DNA of 10,188 bases, from positions 1-10,188 of the forward strand of contig DQUB01000158.1 in the NCBI GenBank assembly GCA_015662475.1. The letters run 5' to 3'. This document shows, in pieces, positions 6,901 through 10,188 of the stretch (the first letter of the stretch is position 1; every line of letters begins with the position of its first letter). The position numbers and the translations under genes were made by a program. Source of the stretch: Pyrodictium sp. Its GTDB lineage: Archaea > Thermoproteota > Thermoprotei_A > Sulfolobales > Pyrodictiaceae. Below the pieces are notes generated by a model that saw only the letters and a program-made list of their open reading frames with translations, made no database searches and was not told the DNA's origin.

Positions 6901-7793
6901 ATGCTATGCTAGCCGATGCTGCTAGTAGGCTGAGGCTTGGAGCGCCCGAGATCATGAAGCTTGCACAGGACCTGTTCGAGCTCGGCTTCATAACCTACCA
7001 TAGAACTGATAGTGTTCGCGTATCTGAGGCTGGTATTGCCGTTGCTAGAGAGTATTTGAGGGAAGTGTATGGCGACAACTATCGAGATGTCTTTGTAGCG
7101 AGACACTGGGGTACTGGTGGAGCTCATGAAGCTATAAGGCCTACAAGGCCTATCGACGCTAAGAGACTTAGACAGCTTGTTGAAGAGGGTGTTATACAGC
7201 CAGCACGACCACTAACACGCTACCACTATGCTCTCTACGATCTGATCTTCCGCAGGTTCATAGCAAGCCAGATGAAAGCTGGCAAGGTCTTGGTTAAAAC
7301 TGTAAAGGTTAGGTTGAGAGGTGTCGAGAAAACCTTAGAGCTTAGAACAAAGGTTGTAGAGCCTGGCTTCCTAGAGTTCTACCAGCCATTCCGCATAGAC
7401 CCTGATGTCAAGTCTGGAGTCTACCGTGTTGCAGATGTAAATGTTGTGCGTTGGAGCCCATACCCACCATACACTCAAGCTGATGTTGTACGGTTGATGA
7501 AGGAGAGGGGTATAGGTAGACCTAGCACCTACGCTAAGATCATAGAGACGCTGCTAAAGCGGAAATACGTTAAACAGGTTGCGCGGAAAGGCTATCTCGT
7601 CTCCACAGTGCTTGGAAGAGCTGTGTACAAGTTCCTCACAGATAGATTTGCAAAGCTGGTATCGGAAGAGACTACTAGAAGGCTTCAAGAGGAGATGGAT
7701 AGGATAGAGGAGGGTCTTAGAGACTACCGAGAAGTGCTCAAAGAGATCCTCGAAGAGCTGAGATCGGTGTCGATGAGAGCAAAAGAACCCTAA
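3930..7793 (+). CDS. rgy: Reverse gyrase (helicase-topoisomerase fusion)
   Basis: This 1287-residue enzyme introduces positive supercoils into DNA with ATP and is characteristic of hyperthermophiles. An N-terminal zinc finger has Cys10, 13, 28 and 31. The SF2 helicase-like half shows the Q-motif region LWSAQR, Walker A APTGVGKT (106-113), motif II DDVD (217-220), and motif VI QASGRTSR (from 562). The topoisomerase IA half begins with the TOPRIM strand MVVESPNKA (from 649; Glu652). It carries a second zinc finger (Cys753, 756, 773, 776), the metal-binding DPDTEG (806-811), LSAGRVQTP, and the catalytic tyrosine in FITYHRTDS (Tyr1023), then GGAHEAIRPTRP. All key residues are intact and there is no intein or split. 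Length is at the upper end of the family. ATG 3930 has GGAG (3920-3923) 6 nt upstream; ATG 3903 is in frame but has no site. It is probably transcribed alone from its own promoter. Confidence 0.97.
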   Translation: MARGVYFYTCPNCGGPTGDDRLLTRLPCPKCLDKRVAVEDIVEVYELLRKNGRLREDSDLAFYARVEQEARKVEELFEKATGSRLWSAQRMWVRRVLKGKSFAIIAPTGVGKTTFGVLMAVYFASKGEKSYIILPTTPLVMMVEEKARKLAEAAGVPAKILAIHSKLKARERRERLRRFLEADFDILITTSRFLISRLDTIKAVAKKFNGFRFVFVDDVDAVLKSGKSVDAVLQVVGFTEEDIRLGLEMLKLQRELARLPQKLQKVESREKAREIVEEYYSKLRNLQEKIEEARKKTSVLVVSSATGRPRGARVRLFKVLLGFEAGSRSETLRNIVDAYTFPDHPSKLEEKVVEIVERLGDGGLVYVPVDKGVEYAEKLAELLRSRGIAAEAFTSKNYSALERFRRGKTSVLVGVAIYYGVAVRGLDLPERIRYAVFAGVPRLKFSAKFEDPHPVNVLRALGLLVEYGPKDVSQKAEELLARLRRIVQRLSQAALAKLAEELRSGKLESAYANTFFEAVKFIREALRREDVWRSLEEAPDIAIVREGGKAYILIPDVATYIQASGRTSRLYAGGITKGLSVIVADNSKLLEGLIRRTRWWVEAEWRRFEELDLPKLLREIDEDREKVRAVVEGRVKPSEARELVKTALMVVESPNKARTIASFFGRPSSRQVGPLKVYEVSTGDYVLLITASGGHVYDLVKPVKPTPKISENWLMDMLQGSVEGVDWSRAVNVQGIVYDGENYLPVYGPILRCIVCGNQWTPDPAEPSSLERCPRCGSPFIRNSWEVVKALRDLASEVDVVLIGTDPDTEGEKIGWDVASLLAPMAKSIARIEFHEITRKAILEALRNPRPFKESLVEAQIVRRVEDRWIGFTLSPILWLEFWPKFCKALLSKRKKLPPSIVERCREPNYNLSAGRVQTPVLGWIVDRYEKYRETLQRLYRLTLENGLVVEFLEKEIGRVRREELVGEKVEIEVVGERVEEVKPLPPYTTDAMLADAASRLRLGAPEIMKLAQDLFELGFITYHRTDSVRVSEAGIAVAREYLREVYGDNYRDVFVARHWGTGGAHEAIRPTRPIDAKRLRQLVEEGVIQPARPLTRYHYALYDLIFRRFIASQMKAGKVLVKTVKVRLRGVEKTLELRTKVVEPGFLEFYQPFRIDPDVKSGVYRVADVNVVRWSPYPPYTQADVVRLMKERGIGRPSTYAKIIETLLKRKYVKQVARKGYLVSTVLGRAVYKFLTDRFAKLVSEETTRRLQEEMDRIEEGLRDYREVLKEILEELRSVSMRAKEP

Positions 7794-7796
7794 CCG

Positions 7797-7803
7797 TTTT
7801 ATA
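7797..7803 (+). promoter_or_regulatory. TATA box of the nitrilase-like gene
   Basis: TTTTATA begins 4 bp after the reverse gyrase stop codon and predicts transcription start near 7826-7830. That would make a TTG at 7831 almost leaderless, or give about 60 nt of leader to the TTG at 7891. ATACT (7801-7805) and AGTAT (7810-7814) form a short inverted repeat overlapping the box. The T-run may also help terminate reverse gyrase transcription. Confidence 0.5.
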
Positions 7804-7890
7804 CTATCGAGTATCCACTAGTCTAGATCATTGGGTAGAACACGCCCGCAAACTACCACATTCGGTCTCACGTGTAGGGGGTATTATGGT

Positions 7891-8754
7891 TTGACCATTA
7901 CAGTCGCACTTCTCCACATGAAACTAAAGCCTCTTGCAAAGAGGAGCAATCTTGAGAAAGCTAGAAAGCTTATAAAGGAGGCTGCTCTGCGAGGTGCTAA
8001 ACTCGTAGTACTACCATCTTTCTTCAACATAGGCGCTTTCTACCTACACTACCCGCCTCACCGCACAAAGACTATTGCGAGAAACCAAGCTGAGAAGATA
8101 CCTGGAGCAACAATAGAGCAGCTTAGCAGCATAGCTCTAGAGAATGGAGTGTACATTGTGGCTGGACCAATAATCGAGAGAGCTGGACCCAAACTCTTCC
8201 TCACAACCGTCATAATAGCTCCCAATGGCACTGTTGCTGCAAAGTATAGGAAGATTGGCGTTAACGGGCTTGATAGCGAGCTTGGCATTAGCCCTGGTAG
8301 ACAGTTGTGCATATTCGATAAGCTTCCAAGAGTCTTTGGGATCATGGCCGAGGACGACATATACTTCCCAGAGATAGCCAGATCCCTCGTAATGATGGGA
8401 GCTACTGCACTAATTGTCTCGCTTAGACATGGAGATGATGTGGAGAGGGTTAAGCTGGTGCTTAGAGCGAGGAGTATAGAGAATAATGTTCCGATACTAG
8501 CTGTGGGTGGGGCCTTCGAAACAGTCGATAAATATGTTGAGGTTCCAACACTTGTTGTAGACCCTAACAAGGGGATAGTAGAGGAGATCAAAGAAGATGT
8601 TGACACATACATGCTAGTAGAAGTGGTTGAAAACCCTGAAAACATGAGAGACATTGTACAGGCAACCATGATGGCTAAAAGCCTCTCACACATCTACTGC
8701 AAAGTAGCTAGAGAAACCGTGATACCTGCACAGCTACAGGAGAAGAAGAGCTAG
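7891..8754 (+). CDS. Nitrilase (carbon-nitrogen hydrolase) superfamily protein, catalytic triad not conserved
   Basis: The 287-residue protein has the alpha-beta-beta-alpha fold pattern of nitrilases and amidases: ITVALLHMKL first strand, GAKLVVLPSFF (35-45), ENGVYIVAGPI, NGTVAAKYRKIG (112-123), SELGISPG, GIMAEDDIYFPE (150-161), and ARSIENNVPILAVGG. Family enzymes use Glu-Lys-Cys. Here Glu of the usual LPE motif is Ser43, Lys121 of YRK is kept, and the nucleophilic Cys of the usual GxxxCYDxxFPE motif aligns with Glu154. The protein is therefore probably not a hydrolase; a binding or regulatory role is possible but not shown. TTG 7891 is chosen because it starts the first family strand and has AGGGGGT 8 nt upstream. 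TTG 7831 would add 20 residues unlike the family and is possible only as a near-leaderless start. The stop shares CTAG with fumarase beta. Confidence 0.85.
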   Translation: MTITVALLHMKLKPLAKRSNLEKARKLIKEAALRGAKLVVLPSFFNIGAFYLHYPPHRTKTIARNQAEKIPGATIEQLSSIALENGVYIVAGPIIERAGPKLFLTTVIIAPNGTVAAKYRKIGVNGLDSELGISPGRQLCIFDKLPRVFGIMAEDDIYFPEIARSLVMMGATALIVSLRHGDDVERVKLVLRARSIENNVPILAVGGAFETVDKYVEVPTLVVDPNKGIVEEIKEDVDTYMLVEVVENPENMRDIVQATMMAKSLSHIYCKVARETVIPAQLQEKKS

Positions 8755-9278
8755 CAGAGGCTCGGCCTTAAACAACTACCATCAGTTCCAACAGCTACAA
8801 TCAGCGGGCCAAAATCTCGAACACGGAAAACCCAAAGCGCCTCAGTAGGGCCAAGCACATCCAACCAGAAAACCTTCACAACACCAGCTATCTTTTCCGC
8901 TGCAAGAGACCCTGCACCTCCAGGGAAGACTAGGTAGGCAGCACCACACTCTGCAAGCCTCTCCCCCCATCCAGCCAACCCACCTTTTCCAACCACAAGC
9001 TTAACACCATATCTACATACAACCTCGACAGTTTCACGTGCAAACCTCACACTGGTCGTAGGACCAGCAGACAACACCCTCCAACCCCCACCCACAGACA
9101 CTATTAGGGGGCCGCAATGGTACATTGCAAGTCCACGCAGCTCTAGAGGAGCACCTTGCTCAAGTATCATGCGGAGTGTACGATCTCTAGCAGTAAACAC
9201 TATGTTGTCTAGATAGACTATATCGCCAGCCCTAAGATCCAATCTATCAACAGGAGTTTCTACACGCACTCTCCGCAC
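8751..9278 (-). CDS. fumB: Fumarate hydratase class I, beta subunit
   Basis: This is the C-terminal-type subunit (175 residues) of two-subunit class I fumarase, which interconverts fumarate and malate in the TCA cycle. It matches the beta-subunit family (equivalent to the C-terminal half of bacterial FumA) through LRAGDIVYLDN (15-25), MYHCGPLIV (52-60), AGPTTSVRF (71-79), VGKGG (96-100), VFPGGAGSLAA (117-127) and a final EALWVFRVRDFGPLIVAV. GTG 9278 is preferred: GGTGG lies 6 nt upstream and the protein then begins just before the conserved TPV...LRAGD region. The in-frame TTG at 9293 sits only 2 nt after AGGAGG, too close. The gene converges with the nitrilase-like gene and is divergent from the alpha-subunit gene. 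The symbol follows archaeal two-subunit usage and is not E. coli FumB. Confidence 0.93.
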   Translation of the reverse strand: MRRVRVETPVDRLDLRAGDIVYLDNIVFTARDRTLRMILEQGAPLELRGLAMYHCGPLIVSVGGGWRVLSAGPTTSVRFARETVEVVCRYGVKLVVGKGGLAGWGERLAECGAAYLVFPGGAGSLAAEKIAGVVKVFWLDVLGPTEALWVFRVRDFGPLIVAVGTDGSCLRPSLC

Positions 9279-9284
9279 ACAAAA

Positions 9285-9289
9285 CCACC
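9285..9289 (-). promoter_or_regulatory. Shine-Dalgarno site deciding the fumarase beta start
   Basis: On the minus strand GGTGG lies 6 nt before GTG 9278. A second, stronger AGGAGG (complement of 9296-9301) is 17 nt from this GTG and only 2 nt from the TTG at 9293, unsuitable for either. Confidence 0.5.
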
Positions 9290-9706
9290 ACAAAGCCTCC
9301 TAAAGCCCCCAACACCTAGCAACACACCTTCTACAAAAACCCAGCTGAGAACACCATCACACCCACAACTTCCAATAACCCTCTTAGACCTCGATGATAG
9401 AACGTTAGAACATGCTCTGCAGTATGGCGGGTAGAGCGCGTGTAGCCTACAATGCTATCAGTGCAAAGCCTGGTAGCATGCTATGGCGTAGAAGTTGTTG
9501 AAGATGTTGGAGGCTAGTTGAAAATCGTGTAGGGTGTGGAGATGGTTGGAGGAACAGTGTAGCCTGGATCTAACAGTATGGCTCGCCAACCAGAACAGCA
9601 AAGATGGTGTATGCTTGATGCTGTTTTCGCCTTCGATTGGCTTGGAAACTTTTTCACATTTTACCCTGTAGTCTAGGGGAGATTTGCCTAGCAGAGTTTT
9701 GTCCTA

Positions 9707-9719
9707 GAAAGCTTATTTA
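9707..9719 (+). promoter_or_regulatory. BRE and TATA box of fumarase alpha
   Basis: GAAA (9707-9710) followed by CTTATTTA (9712-9719) is a good archaeal BRE/TATA arrangement. It predicts transcription start near 9740-9745 and a leader of about 50 nt. GATAAAAAG at 9743-9751 is a weaker alternative closer to the gene. Confidence 0.55.
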
Positions 9720-9792
9720 GCGGCGGATGGGCTAGCCTTAGCGATAAAAAGCTGTGTTGTAGGCTACCTGTGTTGTTGGAGAGGATGTTGTT

Positions 9793-10188
9793 TTGAAGCT
9801 GGAGGAGCTGTTCTACGAGGCTATTGTTAGAGCGTCAACGAGTGTGCCAGTCTGGCTTACCGAGATCCTGGAAGAGTGTTCTAAGAGTTCTTCAGGGTAT
9901 GCTCGAATAGTGTTGGAGACCCTGGTTAGAGCGGCTAGAGTTTCTGCAGAGAAGAGGCTACCCCTATGCCAGGATACTGGCACACCACTGCTGGTGGTGA
10001 GAAGAGCAGCATTCTCTCTCGAAGAGCTTTGGAAAGCGTTTAGACTTGCTGTGAGAAGAGCAACTCTTGACGGGTTTTTGAGACCCAATAGTCTCGACCC
10101 TATAGGAGGAGGCTTTGAAAATGACAACTCTAGCCTCCCATACATAGTCCCTGCCACGCCTAGCATAGAAGATGGAAATGTTCTCCTA
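9793..10188 (+). CDS. fumA: Fumarate hydratase class I, alpha subunit, 3'-truncated by the window
   Basis: This is the catalytic N-terminal-type subunit that binds the [4Fe-4S] cluster of two-subunit class I fumarase; 132 codons are present of a family length near 280. The conserved LCQDTGTP block (Cys59, the first cluster ligand of the family) and a GFLRPNSLDP segment (94-103) are clear; the remaining cluster cysteines would lie beyond the window. The start is TTG 9793. It is the only usable start in the frame after the in-frame stop TAG at 9760, and GAGG (9781-9784) precedes it by 8 nt. The partner beta-subunit gene lies on the opposite strand beyond the spacer, so the two are not in one operon. 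The symbol follows archaeal two-subunit usage. Confidence 0.93.
   Translation, partial: MKLEELFYEAIVRASTSVPVWLTEILEECSKSSSGYARIVLETLVRAARVSAEKRLPLCQDTGTPLLVVRRAAFSLEELWKAFRLAVRRATLDGFLRPNSLDPIGGGFENDNSSLPYIVPATPSIEDGNVLL

Larger units (their letters stand above)
9279..9792. other. 514-bp divergent spacer between the fumarase subunit genes; no convincing gene
   Basis: All frames are broken by stops at short intervals. The longest start-containing readings I could follow are about 20-35 codons and resemble nothing known. Base composition changes within the spacer: 9301-9400 is C/A-rich on the + strand, as in the adjoining minus-strand gene, and about 9420-9570 is G/T-rich. A T-rich tract (about 9644-9662) and the alpha-subunit promoter occupy the right part. 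GTAGCCTAC (9442-9450) and GTAGGCTAC (9759-9767) are exact inverted copies. GTTGTTG followed shortly by GATGTTG occurs both at 9494 and at 9772. No tRNA or RNase P RNA signature is present. A decayed gene or an untranslated regulatory region would both fit. Confidence 0.5.

Noticed and set aside
3930..7793. A possible intein or split site in reverse gyrase because the protein is long
   Set aside because: The helicase and topoisomerase motifs occur in normal order and spacing, with no intein splicing blocks.
7831..7890. A longer nitrilase-like protein starting at TTG 7831
   Set aside because: The extra 20 residues do not resemble the family and the first strand begins after TTG 7891. It is kept only as a less likely near-leaderless alternative.
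8058..8693. A 211-codon minus-strand open frame opposite the nitrilase-like gene
   Set aside because: It is Ser/Thr-rich with no motif and lies entirely antisense to a gene with clear family motifs: a codon-bias shadow.
9260..9454. A minus-strand stop-to-stop frame with several cysteines (CxxC and CxC spacing) upstream of fumarase beta
   Set aside because: It has no ATG and no credible start over most of its length and runs out of frame into the fumarase beta start. The cysteines fit G/T-rich sequence by chance. It could be a remnant but cannot be supported.
9540..9600. GAGGAACAGT at about 9549-9558 as the conserved RNase P RNA core
   Set aside because: The partner conserved regions are absent and the stretch is not GC-rich as expected for a hyperthermophile RNase P RNA.

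Overview
The window reads as chromosomal DNA of a hyperthermophilic archaeon, most likely a crenarchaeote (Thermoproteota; a Desulfurococcales/Pyrodictiaceae-like lineage is a guess). The main evidence is a complete two-domain reverse gyrase, a hallmark of hyperthermophiles, and an archaeal GatB. Two archaea-restricted or archaea-rich uncharacterised families (DUF432, DUF4213/DUF364) support this. So do the heavy use of AGA/AGG and ATA codons, TATA-box promoters, GGTG/GGAGG-type ribosome binding sites and frequent GTG/TTG starts. No mobile element, CRISPR array, rRNA or tRNA is visible.

Layout. Positions 1-1230 hold the 3' part of gatB (+), which overlaps tail to tail with a DUF432 gene (1199-1915, -). 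A 216-bp divergent spacer follows. It contains a 72% GC block that can fold into one long interrupted hairpin and, at its right edge, a box C/D-like arrangement. An MscS-type mechanosensitive channel gene (2132-3049, +) then overlaps by 14 bp a DUF4213/DUF364 putative metal-chelation protein (3036-3836, +). Reverse gyrase (3930-7793, +) has its own TATA box and an inverted repeat near the predicted transcription start. It is followed by a nitrilase-superfamily gene (7891-8754, +) that lacks two of its three catalytic residues. That gene ends on the same CTAG as the convergent fumarase beta-subunit gene (8751-9278, -). After 514 bp without a convincing gene comes the fumarase alpha-subunit gene (9793 to the window end, +).

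How the genes relate. The two fumarase subunits are the two halves of one class I [4Fe-4S] TCA-cycle enzyme, yet they are transcribed divergently instead of as an alpha-beta operon. MscS and DUF432 form a divergent pair, which suggests a shared membrane or osmotic role for the uncharacterised protein. Reverse gyrase and GatB are housekeeping genes.

The observations most worth a second look are the catalytically dead nitrilase homologue behind reverse gyrase, the candidate structured RNAs between DUF432 and mscS, and the split fumarase locus with its long empty divergent spacer.
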